Part shown: positions 1 to 11,148 of the stretch, one piece after another
Numbering within the stretch: position 1 is the first letter of the stretch
Layout of the letters: each line of letters begins with the position of its first letter
Source of the DNA: Paraburkholderia sp. NMBU_R16
GTDB taxonomy: Bacteria > Pseudomonadota > Gammaproteobacteria > Burkholderiales > Burkholderiaceae
NCBI RefSeq assembly: GCF_013282575.1
Contig: NZ_JAAAYE010000005.1
Span: forward strand, 90,021-154,020
Length of the DNA: 64,000 nt
Reading direction: 5' to 3'
Made by a program: the position numbers and the translations under genes
Notes under the pieces: model-generated
The model's database searches: none
Seen by the model: only the letters and a program-made list of their open reading frames with translations
Told to the model about the DNA's origin: nothing

Positions 1-268
1 GCGTGCCGTCGGCCGTACGAACCTCGGACAGTATCTCGCGCAGCATGCCGGCAAACGCGTGCCGCTCGATGAACTGAAAGATGCGCAGTTGCATGACTTC
101 TTCTTCGGCGCCGATAAAGCCATTCAGTTCTACTGCGCGCCAGACGGGCGCCTCGCCGAAGTGCGTTACACGCTACGCGACTGGTCCGACATGTTCGTGT
201 ACCGCGACCGGGGCAGCCTGCTCGTGCCTACACCCGGCGGAAACTGCGGCGACGAGGTCATTCTCTAG
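1..268 (+). CDS. C-terminal end of an unknown protein (5' end outside window)
   Basis: An open frame enters from the left edge and stops at 268, giving about 88 C-terminal residues. An in-frame GTG lies at 59, but the frame is open and protein-like upstream of it, so the true start is probably outside the window. The residues are hydrophilic with several aromatic ones (FFFGADKAIQFY, LRDWSDMFVYRDRG) and show no membrane segment or motif that I recognise. It lies 53 bp upstream of the next gene in the same direction and could belong to the same transcript. No function is proposed. Confidence 0.6.
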   Translation, partial: RAVGRTNLGQYLAQHAGKRVPLDELKDAQLHDFFFGADKAIQFYCAPDGRLAEVRYTLRDWSDMFVYRDRGSLLVPTPGGNCGDEVIL

Positions 269-321
269 CAGCGACCAATAGAAGACGCCCGCAACGTCCC
301 CAAGCAACAGGAGACCTCATC

Positions 322-1431
322 ATGTGTGCTGTCCGAATCGGTGTGCAATACCCCTCGCCCAAGATCGGTTTCGATCAAGGCATTCGAGGCATGCCGGCCG
401 GTGCCGCGGTTGCGCCGGCCGCGCCTAGGCACGCGCTGATCGCGCAACTGCAAACGGAGTGCGACGCGATGGCTCGCTACGCGCTCCGGCACGGCATGGC
501 GATCGCCCCGGAGCTCGTGGCGCAACTGTCGCCGCTGCTCGCCATCGATCCCGAGTCGGCGAGCGCTTCGACGAACGGCGCCGAAGGCATCGGTAACGGC
601 GCGGCTTCGTCCGCGCAGACTCCGCTATGCCACGCGCTCGCCACGATTCACCGGCGCCTCGCAATCGCGATTTCACCGGCCACGCCACAAGCCGTCGCAC
701 TGCTTGATAACGAGCGTCGGCGCCAACGCTTTTCCTGGCTGGGACCCGTGCCGCTGATTCGCACGCTGACGGTCTGCGCGCTGTCATTCCTGTTCGCGGT
801 GATCGCCATGTCGCTGCCGCCCGAGGTCTCGGCGGCGAACATCGACCGGGGATTCCTCGACTCGTCCGGCATGCCGCTGTTGTTGAATGCGCTCTTTCTG
901 CTGTCGTGCGCCGGCCTCGGCGCGTCGTTCGCCACGCTCTTTCAAGCGCATCGATACGTGGCGAACGCCACGTACGACCCGCAATACGACGCGTCGTACG
1001 GCGCACGCCTGATACTCGGCATCATCGCCGGGTTGATTCTAGTGGAGATCCTGCCTTCTCATCTCTACGACAGCGGCAGCATGCGCAGCTTCGGCAAGCC
1101 GGCACTCGCCATGCTGGGCGGATTCTCCGCGACTGCCGTGCATCGGCTGCTGCATCGGCTCGTCGAAACGCTCGAGACGCTCGTGCGTGGCGACCCGCGG
1201 CCGGCTGCGGAGGCCGCCTTCGAGGCGCGACGCGCGCAGGCGGCGACCGAGCGCGTCCAATGGAAAGGCGAACTCGCTGCGGAATTGCTCGAACTTCAAC
1301 AATCGCTCGAGGGCGGCATGCCGGCGGAAGCGATCAAGCAGCGGCTGGCGAGCTTCACGCGCAACATTCTGCATCCCGACGCACCGAAGCCCGCCGCAAG
1401 CGCCGCGGCCGAGTCCAGTCAGAAGGAGTAA
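322..1431 (+). CDS. Hypothetical multi-pass inner-membrane protein
   Basis: A 369-residue protein with an AGGAG ribosome site 8 bases before the ATG. The first ~140 residues are soluble, followed by hydrophobic segments at about 145-166, 184-206 and 230-246 and possibly a weaker fourth near 258-275. The last ~90 residues are charged and Ala/Glu-rich, likely helical or coiled coil. I do not recognise the family. Its stop is 3 bases from the start of the next gene, a DUF4239 membrane protein, so the two are almost certainly co-translated and may form one membrane complex. The AAGGAG for the next gene overlaps the end of this one. Function unknown. Confidence 0.75.
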   Translation: MCAVRIGVQYPSPKIGFDQGIRGMPAGAAVAPAAPRHALIAQLQTECDAMARYALRHGMAIAPELVAQLSPLLAIDPESASASTNGAEGIGNGAASSAQTPLCHALATIHRRLAIAISPATPQAVALLDNERRRQRFSWLGPVPLIRTLTVCALSFLFAVIAMSLPPEVSAANIDRGFLDSSGMPLLLNALFLLSCAGLGASFATLFQAHRYVANATYDPQYDASYGARLILGIIAGLILVEILPSHLYDSGSMRSFGKPALAMLGGFSATAVHRLLHRLVETLETLVRGDPRPAAEAAFEARRAQAATERVQWKGELAAELLELQQSLEGGMPAEAIKQRLASFTRNILHPDAPKPAASAAAESSQKE

Positions 1432-1434
1432 GCC

Positions 1435-2247
1435 ATGCTCTTCGTCTATAACTGGCCGTCATCGATCATGGGACTCTTCGTCGTCACACTGACGCTGATC
1501 GTCGCGCTGGGCGGCTATGCCTTCTTTCGCCGCGTCGTGCGCGTGCGTCCCGCGCCCGAAGAGCAATCGATGACGATTGCGATGGTCTCCGTCATCACCA
1601 CGATCAACTCGCTGCTGATTGCGTTCGCCGCCATCAACGTGTGGGGAGCCTACTCGGACGCAGCCCACAACGTCGACCTCGAAGCCACGACGGCCGGCGA
1701 GCTCGCGCGCGATCTCGCTGCATTCGGCGAGCCGACCGCGGGGCAGGCAGTCGATGCGCTCCATGCCTATCTCGATGGCGTCGTGCGTTTCGAATGGCCG
1801 AAGATGCAGCAAGAAGCAGCCGGCGATCCTCAGTCGGAAGCGCGTTTCGACACGCTCTTCGACAAGGTCAACCGGATTCAGCCGCGCGACGAACGGCAGC
1901 GCGCGCTGCTCGGCGAGGTGCTCAAGCGCGTCAACGAGCTGGCCAAACTGCGCGATCAGCGCCTGCTGACGCTCGATGTCGCCATGCCGGCGACGCTGTG
2001 GGCGGTCATGCTGATTGCGAGCGCCGTCTCGTTTCTGCTGCTCTATACGCTGCCCGGCACGATGTTCAACGTCGCGTTGATCGCCGCGTGGGCTCTGACG
2101 CTCGGGCTCGCATTCTTTTTCGTGCTGGCCGTCGACCGGCCCTTCGCGGGCCGGGTCAGCGTGGGGCCCGAGCCGCTGGCGCGTCTGGTGCAAGCGCTGA
2201 ATGCCCACGCGCAACCTACGATCGGAGTCGATCATGACACGCGATGA
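1435..2247 (+). CDS. DUF4239-family membrane protein
   Basis: A 270-residue protein with the layout of the DUF4239 (bestrophin-like) family: two N-terminal membrane helices (about 10-30 and 45-70), a central soluble part, and two C-terminal helices (about 188-206 and 212-238). Family-like landmarks are NVWGAYSDAAHNVDLEA just after the second helix, EWPKMQ in the middle and an R-rich stretch before the third helix. The biochemical role of DUF4239 proteins is not established; an ion channel is only a suggestion from the bestrophin-like fold. It has an AAGGAG site, begins 3 bases after the previous stop, and overlaps the start of the GH19 gene by 14 bases, so it is the middle gene of a coupled trio. 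Confidence 0.75.
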   Translation: MLFVYNWPSSIMGLFVVTLTLIVALGGYAFFRRVVRVRPAPEEQSMTIAMVSVITTINSLLIAFAAINVWGAYSDAAHNVDLEATTAGELARDLAAFGEPTAGQAVDALHAYLDGVVRFEWPKMQQEAAGDPQSEARFDTLFDKVNRIQPRDERQRALLGEVLKRVNELAKLRDQRLLTLDVAMPATLWAVMLIASAVSFLLLYTLPGTMFNVALIAAWALTLGLAFFFVLAVDRPFAGRVSVGPEPLARLVQALNAHAQPTIGVDHDTR

Positions 2248-2776
2248 CTTCCTGGCTGCGGCACAACTATCGGACACGCTCGTCGAGCAATGGTACGCGC
2301 CCATCCGTGCCGCGTTCGACGAGTTCGATATCTCGACGCCGGCGCGCCTGGCCGCCTTCATCGCCCAGGCAGGCCACGAAACACTCGGCTTCACCCTCAC
2401 CCGCGAGCTGTGGGGGCCGACGGCGGCTCAGCTCGCCTACGAGCCGCCCTCGCCAAAAGCAGCCGAACTCGGCAATGTGCGACCCGGCGATGGGCGGAGG
2501 TTCCGCGGTCGAGGATTGCTTCAGATCACGGGGCGAGCGAACTATGCAGCCTGCGGCCACGCGCTCGGCATCGACCTCGAGACGCAGCCCGAGCAGCTCG
2601 AGCAAGCGCTCGCCGCGGCCCGCGCTTCCGCATGGTGGTGGCATGGGCATGGTTGCAGCGCCCTCGCGGATAGCGGCGATTTCGTCGCGCTAACCAAGCG
2701 GATCAACGGCGGCGTCAACGGACTCGTCGACCGGCAACGCCGGTGGGAAGTCGCGAAAGCCGCGTTCGGTATCTGA
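2234..2776 (+). CDS. Glycoside hydrolase family 19 (chitinase/lysozyme-like) protein
   Basis: A 180-residue single-domain GH19 protein of the size seen in phage endolysins and bacterial lysozyme-like enzymes. It has AGHETLGFT (the His-Glu of the family acid/base) near residue 50, the GRGLLQITGRANY substrate-cleft motif near 94-106, and a Trp-rich AWWWHGHGC further on. Family activity is hydrolysis of beta-1,4 N-acetylglucosamine linkages in chitin or peptidoglycan. There is no signal peptide and no holin or phage structural gene nearby, so how it would reach the wall is unclear. ATG 2234 was chosen over an upstream in-frame ATG at 2201 because the latter lies deep inside the DUF4239 gene. It overlaps that gene by 14 bases, which implies translational coupling. 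Confidence 0.8.
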   Translation: MTRDDFLAAAQLSDTLVEQWYAPIRAAFDEFDISTPARLAAFIAQAGHETLGFTLTRELWGPTAAQLAYEPPSPKAAELGNVRPGDGRRFRGRGLLQITGRANYAACGHALGIDLETQPEQLEQALAAARASAWWWHGHGCSALADSGDFVALTKRINGGVNGLVDRQRRWEVAKAAFGI

Positions 2777-2830
2777 GCATGCGCCAAGCGCATCGATGCG
2801 GGATCGATCCATTCCATAGGAGAACTAACC

Positions 2831-3808
2831 ATGAAGCGCTCCATCGACATGAGAAAGCACATCATTGCGAGCGGACTCGTCGCCATCGCCGGCGCGCTCG
2901 GCTGCATGCCGCGCATCGTGGCCGCCGAAATCAAATGCAAAAGCGTCGCGGTCACCGAGGCGGGTACCAAGACCGTCGGCTCGGTCAAATTGACTCGATT
3001 ACGCAGCGAAGACGGTTTCGATCATGTCATCGGAAACATGTGCCAACCGGACTGGACTCATGCCGACGATTACTGGCGCTACGGCGAGTACTATCCCTTG
3101 CACGACGGGCCGACGCACCAGAGAGAAGATGCGGACAAGTTCGTCAAGACACGTCCGCGGCCCCCCGCCATGCAACGCTATGTGTGCTGGGACGCCGGTG
3201 CCGACGGCAACAAGCCGTACGCTCCGGCGCGCATCGTGGGCGCGTTCGCGTACGAACAGGCGTCGACCCACACAGCGGGCGATACGCCGGGCGGCATCGT
3301 CAAGGATGTCCAGCTCCATGTGCTGTGTGTTCCCCCCGAAAGACGCGGGGAGCAGGACACACAGCATCGGCCCGCGAACTGGGGCATACAGACGCTGAAC
3401 GCGGCAGTACGCCACGCCACCGCAAGTCTACTCTCGGATCAGCAGCGGATTCGGTTCAGCTTGCGGTCGCATGCTAAAGCGACGGGGTTCTACGAGCGGC
3501 TCGACATGTCATGCACCGAGGACACCGCCTCCGATGGCCAGCCAACGAAGACATTCTCGCGCACGCTCGCCAAGAACGAAGCGATCGAGCGGCGCAAGGC
3601 CATCTACTACGACGACTATCAGGGCACCTGTCACCGCGTTCACTTCGGGTGCGCGGATCGCGAGGTCTATCTATCGCTGCTCCATCACGCCAACGAAGGC
3701 GAGGACGGGCTTGTCGACGAACAAAACGCCGGGGATCACAACTGCGGTTCCGATTCGCCACCCATCGAGGTGAAAGCCGTACTCGAGGCACTGCGCGGAG
3801 CGCATTGA
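2831..3808 (+). CDS. Exported Cys-containing protein of unknown function
   Basis: A 325-residue protein with a clear Sec signal peptide: basic start MKRSIDMRKH, a hydrophobic core, and probable cleavage after VAA at about residue 28. The mature part holds roughly nine or ten cysteines spread along its length (for example CKS, MCQPDW, YVCWDAG, DMSCTED, GTCHRVHFGC, HNCG), typical of a disulfide-bonded periplasmic or secreted protein. I recognise no domain. AGGAG lies 7-8 bases before the ATG. It follows the GH19 gene by 54 bp in the same direction, so an effector/immunity-like or enzyme/partner relation is conceivable but is only inference from position. Confidence 0.7.
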   Translation: MKRSIDMRKHIIASGLVAIAGALGCMPRIVAAEIKCKSVAVTEAGTKTVGSVKLTRLRSEDGFDHVIGNMCQPDWTHADDYWRYGEYYPLHDGPTHQREDADKFVKTRPRPPAMQRYVCWDAGADGNKPYAPARIVGAFAYEQASTHTAGDTPGGIVKDVQLHVLCVPPERRGEQDTQHRPANWGIQTLNAAVRHATASLLSDQQRIRFSLRSHAKATGFYERLDMSCTEDTASDGQPTKTFSRTLAKNEAIERRKAIYYDDYQGTCHRVHFGCADREVYLSLLHHANEGEDGLVDEQNAGDHNCGSDSPPIEVKAVLEALRGAH

Positions 3809-3996
3809 GAGCGGCGATCGAGACGGGTCGTCAAAGCGCTCCGAAGCGAGCGCCCCGTGCGGCGGCCCGCCTTCGATTGCGCGCACACATACGGCCTTTC
3901 GCGCTCGCGCGGGGGGCTTCGCCGTCAGGCGGTACAGTGCCGCATCAACGCTGTTGCGTCGTGGGCCGACAACCCAGCTGCACCACGGAGTCCTCA

Positions 3997-5409
3997 ATGC
4001 CACGCATTCCCGCACAAGCTCCCCACTCCGCGTGCACGAGCCTATCGCAGGAGAACCCCCGTTTCGCGACACGCGATCATCCGTCGGGAGTCGCGCGTCG
4101 GCACGAGTTCCAAGGCTTGGGTCCGCCGGAGCAGATCGCGAGCGGTACGCCGCCGAGCCGACTTGCCAAAGGCGGCTTCGGCTTACGCCGCCTGCGGGCA
4201 CAATACGCTCGTGACGCCCAACGCCACGGCGATGAGCGTGCGTCGCCATCGCCAGGAAACAGACACCAACGGAAGCCTGACGCGCCTGAGGTTCGCCGTC
4301 TTCCGCCTGTGCAGCGGGAAATCAAGGCAATCGGGCCCTCGATATGGGACACTTCCCGACCGTCGGTGAAAGTCGGCGGCTTTGTCGTGGTCGGAACGCC
4401 GGAAGAGGTTCAGCAGGTCGTGAATGCCCTCGACTACATCGAGCAGGTGCCGCAGGTGCGCGAAGTCGTTCGCCGCGTCGAATACGGCAAGCGCCGGCTG
4501 ACGATCATGGTCGATCCCCACGGGCCAACCGAGTACGGCTTTCCTCGCATGATCCGCTGGAACCCGAGAATGGGCGTGCTTTACGAAGGTGGCATTCTCA
4601 GCCCGGCACTGCAGTTGGGGCACGAGTTTTCGCATGCGACGCGCCGTAGGCCCGAACCCAACGATCAAGCCGAGTTGGCCGAGGAGATGAAGGCCGTCGA
4701 ATTCGAGAACCTCATTGCCCGCTATCACGGCGAGCCGGTACGCACGACCTACGATGGTGAAGCGTGCGTCGTCAGTGGTCCGCTCGACTCGTTCGTTGTG
4801 CCTTCGACCGCCAAGGAAATGTCTACATCGGGCCGCTCGACGCAAGCCGACGAGGTTGCGGCCGGCCAAGCGCCCGGCACGCCACCAACGAGCGACAGCG
4901 TCGCAGCGGCGCCGCGACATGTGACGCTCGGTTTCTCCGGCTCTGCATTGACATCTGTCGACGAAGCCCGCCAACAAATCCTCGGCGGGCTCGAACAGGT
5001 TGGCGCCGCAAAAGCTTTATTGCTGCAAGCGCAGGCGCAGCTCGATCAAACCATGGCCCGGCTCGCCGCGGTACCCGACGATCCATGGCATGACGGTATC
5101 GTGACGATGCATGCGCTGATCGGTACAACGGAGCAGACCGTAAACGAAGCATACGCAATGCTCGAACCGGCGTTGCGCGGTTCAAGCTATAAGTCGGAAG
5201 CGGTGCAACAAGGCGAGACCCTGTTGCTCAGGGTGGGGGAGATCCGGCAGCACTGCATGCAGGTGACGGCCGCGCTGGCGATGTCGGGCCACGTTCCTCC
5301 GTCGCAGATCTCGCCGCACCTGCCGATGATCGGCGAATATCTGCGGCAACAGTTGGAATTGCTCGAAGCGACGGCGCGCTACTACACGCAATATCTGCCC
5401 AGGCTCTAG
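3997..5409 (+). CDS. M91-like zinc metalloprotease (NleD-type effector homologue)
   Basis: A 470-residue protein. ATG 3997 has GGAG 6 bases upstream; the frame is open further upstream, but that part is a shadow of the previous gene. Residues 209-213 read HEFSH, an HExxH zinc motif, followed about 20 residues on by an E-rich helix (EEMKAVEFENLIARYHGEP) and RTTYDG. This arrangement matches peptidase family M91, whose best-known member is the NleD effector that cleaves host JNK and p38. There is no Sec signal. The first ~110 residues are Pro/Arg/Ser-rich and look unstructured, as in type III-secreted proteins. The last ~150 residues are helical and unlike NleD. No secretion genes are seen here, so the effector role is inference; an intracellular protease is the alternative. 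Confidence 0.65.
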   Translation: MPRIPAQAPHSACTSLSQENPRFATRDHPSGVARRHEFQGLGPPEQIASGTPPSRLAKGGFGLRRLRAQYARDAQRHGDERASPSPGNRHQRKPDAPEVRRLPPVQREIKAIGPSIWDTSRPSVKVGGFVVVGTPEEVQQVVNALDYIEQVPQVREVVRRVEYGKRRLTIMVDPHGPTEYGFPRMIRWNPRMGVLYEGGILSPALQLGHEFSHATRRRPEPNDQAELAEEMKAVEFENLIARYHGEPVRTTYDGEACVVSGPLDSFVVPSTAKEMSTSGRSTQADEVAAGQAPGTPPTSDSVAAAPRHVTLGFSGSALTSVDEARQQILGGLEQVGAAKALLLQAQAQLDQTMARLAAVPDDPWHDGIVTMHALIGTTEQTVNEAYAMLEPALRGSSYKSEAVQQGETLLLRVGEIRQHCMQVTAALAMSGHVPPSQISPHLPMIGEYLRQQLELLEATARYYTQYLPRL

Positions 5410-5415
5410 CCGCCG

Positions 5416-7425
<2,010 letters not shown>

Positions 7426-7481
7426 GTGAGGTCTCGCAATGGGAGTGCGCGTCGCGCCGCCGTGTCTTGCCGGATCGTGGA

Positions 7482-8267
7482 TCAATCGCGCCAGGCCGGC
7501 GCCCGCTTCTCGAGGAACGCGGCCACCCCTTCGCGGCCTTCGTCGCTCGCCCGAATGGCGGCAATGCGCGCGGCCGTATCGTCGATCAGCACTTCGTCCA
7601 GTACGTGGCCCGCGACATCCTGCACGAGCCGTTTCGATTCGCGCACGGCCTGGGGGCCATTCGCGCAGAGCGTGGCGGCGAGCTTTTGCACAGCGGCATC
7701 GAGCGCATCGGCCGGCACGGCTTCGTGAACGAGCCCGAACCGGCAGGCAGCCGCGCACTCGAACGGCTCCGCCGTCGTGAAATAGCGGCGGCAGGCACGC
7801 TCGCCGAGCGCCCGGATAACGTACGGTGAAATAGTCGCGGCAATCAATCCCAAGCGCGCTTCGGACAGGCAAAAGCGTGCCGTCTCGACGGCGACGACGA
7901 TGTCGCACGCAGCGACGAGCCCCACGCCGCCCGCATACGCATCGCCAGACACGCGTGCGATGACCGGTTTCGTCGAGCGATAGACGGCTGCCAGCATGTC
8001 GGCGAGCCGCCGCGCGTCGGCGCGATTCTCCTCGTCGGAGAACGACGCCATCTTTTTCATCCAGTTCAGATCGGCGCCCGCGCAAAATGCCGGACCGTTG
8101 GCCGCGAGCACGATCGCTCGCACATCGTCGCGCGTCTGTAGACGCGAAAACACATCGGTCAGCTCGGCGATCATCGTCTCGTTGAATGCGTTGCGCACTT
8201 CCGGGCGAGCGAGCGTCACCGTCGCGACGTGCCCGGAAATCGCTAGCTCAAGCGTGCTGTATTGCAT
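7482..8267 (-). CDS. liuC: Methylglutaconyl-CoA hydratase (enoyl-CoA hydratase family)
   Basis: A 261-residue crotonase-fold protein. It has VTLARPEVRNAFNETM at the N-terminus, the first oxyanion loop in FCAGADLNWMKKM near 63-75, and the second glycine-rich segment DAYAGGVGLVAACDIVVA near 103-120. Its place between the two methylcrotonyl-CoA carboxylase subunits indicates hydration of 3-methylglutaconyl-CoA to HMG-CoA, the step after LiuBD in leucine catabolism. It lies 51 bp after liuB and 56 bp before liuD in one leftward operon. Assignment to this substrate rests on context; sequence alone gives only the family. Confidence 0.88.
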   Translation of the reverse strand: MQYSTLELAISGHVATVTLARPEVRNAFNETMIAELTDVFSRLQTRDDVRAIVLAANGPAFCAGADLNWMKKMASFSDEENRADARRLADMLAAVYRSTKPVIARVSGDAYAGGVGLVAACDIVVAVETARFCLSEARLGLIAATISPYVIRALGERACRRYFTTAEPFECAAACRFGLVHEAVPADALDAAVQKLAATLCANGPQAVRESKRLVQDVAGHVLDEVLIDDTAARIAAIRASDEGREGVAAFLEKRAPAWRD

Positions 8268-8318
8268 CGAGGGCTCCTCGTCCGTTCGTTTCGAAGTCCG
8301 CTTCTTTTCGATTGCGGA

Positions 8319-9926
8319 TCACATCCGGAACACGCCGAAGCGCGTGTCGCCGATCGGTGCATTCATCGCCGCCGATAGGCCGAGACCCAGCACGTCGCGC
8401 GTTTGAGCCGGATCGATCACACCGTCGTCCCAAAGACGCGCGCTCGCGTAATAGGGATGTCCCTGGTGTTCGTACTGGTCGCGAATCGGTTTCTTGAACG
8501 CTTCTTCCTCGTCGGCGCTCCACGTGCCGCCCTTCGCTTCGATACCGTCGCGCTTGACCGTCGCCAGCACCGACGCGGCCTGCTCGCCGCCCATGACGGA
8601 GATGCGCGCGTTGGGCCACATCCAGAGAAACCGCGGCGAGTAGGCTCGCCCGCACATGCCGTAGTTGCCCGCACCGAACGAGCCGCCGATGATGACCGTG
8701 AACTTCGGCACGTTGGCCGTCGCGACCGCCGTGACCATCTTGGCACCGTTGCGCGCAATTCCTTCGTTCTCGTACTTGCGCCCGACCATGAAGCCTGTGA
8801 TGTTCTGCAAGAACACGAGCGGAATCTTGCGCTGACAGCAAAGCTCGATGAAATGCGTGCCCTTGAGCGCGGACTCCGAGAACAGAATGCCGTTGTTCGC
8901 CACGATGCCGACCGGATGGCCCCAGATATGGGCGAAGCCCGTGACGAGCGTCGTGCCGTAGCGCGCCTTGAACTCGTCGAATTCGGAATCGTCGACGACG
9001 CGCGCGATGATCTCGCGAATGTCGAACGGTTTGCGTGTATCCACCGGAATGACGCCGTAGATGCTCTTTGCGTCGTAGCGCGGCGGCTTCGGTTCACGCA
9101 GTGCGATGGGCGGTACCTTCACGCGGTTGAGCTTGCCGACGATGCTCCGCGCGAGCGCGAGCGCGTGCGCGTCGTTTTGCGCGAGATGATCGACGACACC
9201 CGACAGACGCGTATGGACATCGCCGCCGCCCAGATCTTCCGCGCTGACCTCCTCGCCCGTGGCCGCCTTCACGAGCGGCGGCCCGCCGAGGAAGATCGTG
9301 CCTTGATTCTTGACGATGATCGATTCGTCGCTCATTGCGGGCACATATGCGCCACCCGCCGTGCACGAGCCCATCACCACCGCGATCTGTGCGATACCAG
9401 CCGCCGACAGATTGGCCTGGTTGTAGAAAATGCGCCCGAAATGATCGCGATCGGGGAATACGTCGTCCTGGTTCGGCAGATTGGCGCCGCCCGAGTCGAC
9501 GAGGTAGACGCACGGCAACCGGTTTTCGGCGGCGATCTCCTGCGCGCGCACATGCTTCTTGACCGTCATCGGGTAGTAAGTGCCGCCTTTGACGGTCGCA
9601 TCGTTGCAGACGATCACGCATTCCTGCTGTGCGATGCGGCCGATGCCGGTAATGATGCCGGCTCCGGGTGCCGCATCGTGATACATGCCGAAGGCCGCGA
9701 GCTGCGAAAACTCGAGAAACGGCGTACCGGGGTCGAGCAGTTGCGCGATGCGATCGCGCGGCAGGAGCTTCCCGCGCGACACGTGCTTGTCGCGCGCCGC
9801 GGCCCCGCCACCCAATGCAAGATGCGCCACTTTCTGCTGCAAATCGGCAACGAGCGCTTCGAGCGCCGCGGCGTTGGCGCGGAATTCGTCGGAGCGCGGA
9901 TTCAGCTTGCTTTCGATGATCGGCAT
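8319..9926 (-). CDS. liuB: 3-methylcrotonyl-CoA carboxylase, carboxyltransferase (beta) subunit
   Basis: A 535-residue carboxyltransferase, the usual size for LiuB/MccB. It starts [10 protein letters not shown] at 9926 with GGAG about 11 bases upstream; the frame runs further back, but that extension lies in the gap before liuA. Two crotonase-like acyl-CoA carboxyltransferase halves are present: the N-half with [11 protein letters not shown] and [13 protein letters not shown], the C-half with [17 protein letters not shown] and [18 protein letters not shown]. It transfers CO2 from biotin on LiuD to 3-methylcrotonyl-CoA. It lies second in the operon, 40 bp after liuA. Confidence in the family is very high and in the substrate high because of the neighbours. 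Confidence 0.92.
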   Translation of the reverse strand: MPIIESKLNPRSDEFRANAAALEALVADLQQKVAHLALGGGAAARDKHVSRGKLLPRDRIAQLLDPGTPFLEFSQLAAFGMYHDAAPGAGIITGIGRIAQQECVIVCNDATVKGGTYYPMTVKKHVRAQEIAAENRLPCVYLVDSGGANLPNQDDVFPDRDHFGRIFYNQANLSAAGIAQIAVVMGSCTAGGAYVPAMSDESIIVKNQGTIFLGGPPLVKAATGEEVSAEDLGGGDVHTRLSGVVDHLAQNDAHALALARSIVGKLNRVKVPPIALREPKPPRYDAKSIYGVIPVDTRKPFDIREIIARVVDDSEFDEFKARYGTTLVTGFAHIWGHPVGIVANNGILFSESALKGTHFIELCCQRKIPLVFLQNITGFMVGRKYENEGIARNGAKMVTAVATANVPKFTVIIGGSFGAGNYGMCGRAYSPRFLWMWPNARISVMGGEQAASVLATVKRDGIEAKGGTWSADEEEAFKKPIRDQYEHQGHPYYASARLWDDGVIDPAQTRDVLGLGLSAAMNAPIGDTRFGVFRM

Positions 9927-9966
9927 GAGGGGAATACTCCGTTCGCGGCGCGAATGTCGGGATGCG

Positions 9967-11148
9967 TCAGGCGGTTTCGGCAAAAAGCTCGCGGCCGATC
10001 AACATGCGGCGCACCTCGCTCGTGCCCGCGCCGATTTCATAAAGCTTTGCGTCGCGCCAAAGCCGGCCGACCGGATACTCGTTGATATAGCCGTTGCCGC
10101 CGAGGATCTGGATCGCCTCGCCGGCCATCCATGTCGCTTTCTCCGCGGTATAGAGAATGACGCCCGCGCAATCCTTGCGAACTTGACGTACGTGTTCCTT
10201 GCCGAGCGTATCGAGCTGACGGCCCACGGCGTACAGATACGCACGGCAGGCTTGCAGCGTCGTGTACATGTCCGCGACCTTGCCCTGAATCAGTTGAAAT
10301 TCGCCGATCGCCTGACCGAATTGCTTGCGATCGTGAATATACGGAACGACGGCATCCATACAGGCAAGCATGATGCCCGTCGGACCGCCGGCCAGCACGG
10401 CGCGTTCGTAATCGAGGCCGCTCATCAGCACGTTCACGCCGCCGTTCAGACGGCCGAGGATGTTTTCTTCGGGGACCTCGACATCCACGAAGACGAGCTC
10501 GCCCGTATGCGAGCCACGCATGCCGAGCTTGTCGAGCTTTTGCGCCACCGAGAAGCCCTTCATGCCTTTTTCGACGATGAACGCCGTGATGCCGCGAGAA
10601 CCGGCTTCGATATCGGTCTTGGCATAGACGACGAGCGTGTCGGAATCGGGACCGTTCGTGATCCACATCTTCGTGCCGTTCAGCACATAACGGTCGCCGC
10701 GCTTGTCCGCGCGCAGCTTCATGCTGACGACGTCCGACCCGGCGTTGGGCTCGCTCATCGCCAACGCGCCGACGTGCTCGCCGGAAACGAGCTTCGGCAG
10801 GTATTTTTGCTTTTGCGCTTCGGTACCGTTGCGGTGAATCTGATTGACGCACAGATTCGAATGAGCGCCATACGAGAGCCCCACCGACGCCGAGGCGCGC
10901 GAGATCTCCTCCATCGCGACCATATGTGCCACGTAGCCCATGTTCGCGCCGCCGTATTCCTCGGAGACCGTCATGCCGAGCACGCCAAGTTCGCCGAACT
11001 TGCGCCAGAGGTCCATTGGAAATTGATCGGTGCGATCCACCTCGGCCGCACGCGGGGCGATCTCCTTCGCGGCGAAGTTGGCCAGCGTATCGCGCAGCAT
11101 GTCGATTTCTTCGCCGAGCGCGAACTGCAATCCAGGCACGTTGCTCAT
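9967..11148 (-). CDS. liuA: Isovaleryl-CoA dehydrogenase
   Basis: A 393-residue FAD acyl-CoA dehydrogenase. The motif [13 protein letters not shown] near 248-260 carries the glutamate placed in the isovaleryl-CoA-specific position, which separates this enzyme from short- and medium-chain dehydrogenases. Other landmarks are [25 protein letters not shown] and the C-terminal [15 protein letters not shown]. It oxidises isovaleryl-CoA to 3-methylcrotonyl-CoA and passes electrons to ETF. GGGAGG is 5 bases before ATG 11148. It is the promoter-proximal gene of liuABCD; a leftward promoter with an inverted repeat across its -35 region lies at 11311-11339. Confidence 0.93.
   Translation of the reverse strand: MSNVPGLQFALGEEIDMLRDTLANFAAKEIAPRAAEVDRTDQFPMDLWRKFGELGVLGMTVSEEYGGANMGYVAHMVAMEEISRASASVGLSYGAHSNLCVNQIHRNGTEAQKQKYLPKLVSGEHVGALAMSEPNAGSDVVSMKLRADKRGDRYVLNGTKMWITNGPDSDTLVVYAKTDIEAGSRGITAFIVEKGMKGFSVAQKLDKLGMRGSHTGELVFVDVEVPEENILGRLNGGVNVLMSGLDYERAVLAGGPTGIMLACMDAVVPYIHDRKQFGQAIGEFQLIQGKVADMYTTLQACRAYLYAVGRQLDTLGKEHVRQVRKDCAGVILYTAEKATWMAGEAIQILGGNGYINEYPVGRLWRDAKLYEIGAGTSEVRRMLIGRELFAETA

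Noticed and set aside
1459..2400. 313-residue open frame on the minus strand under DUF4239/GH19
   Set aside because: Arg/His-rich low-complexity shadow of two recognisable plus-strand genes.
3511..3996. Upstream extension of the M91 frame
   Set aside because: It overlaps the exported-protein gene and is Arg-rich shadow; ATG 3997 has a ribosome site.
1..5409. Prophage or lysis cassette because of the GH19 endolysin-like gene
   Set aside because: No holin, spanin, tail, terminase or integrase gene is present in the window.
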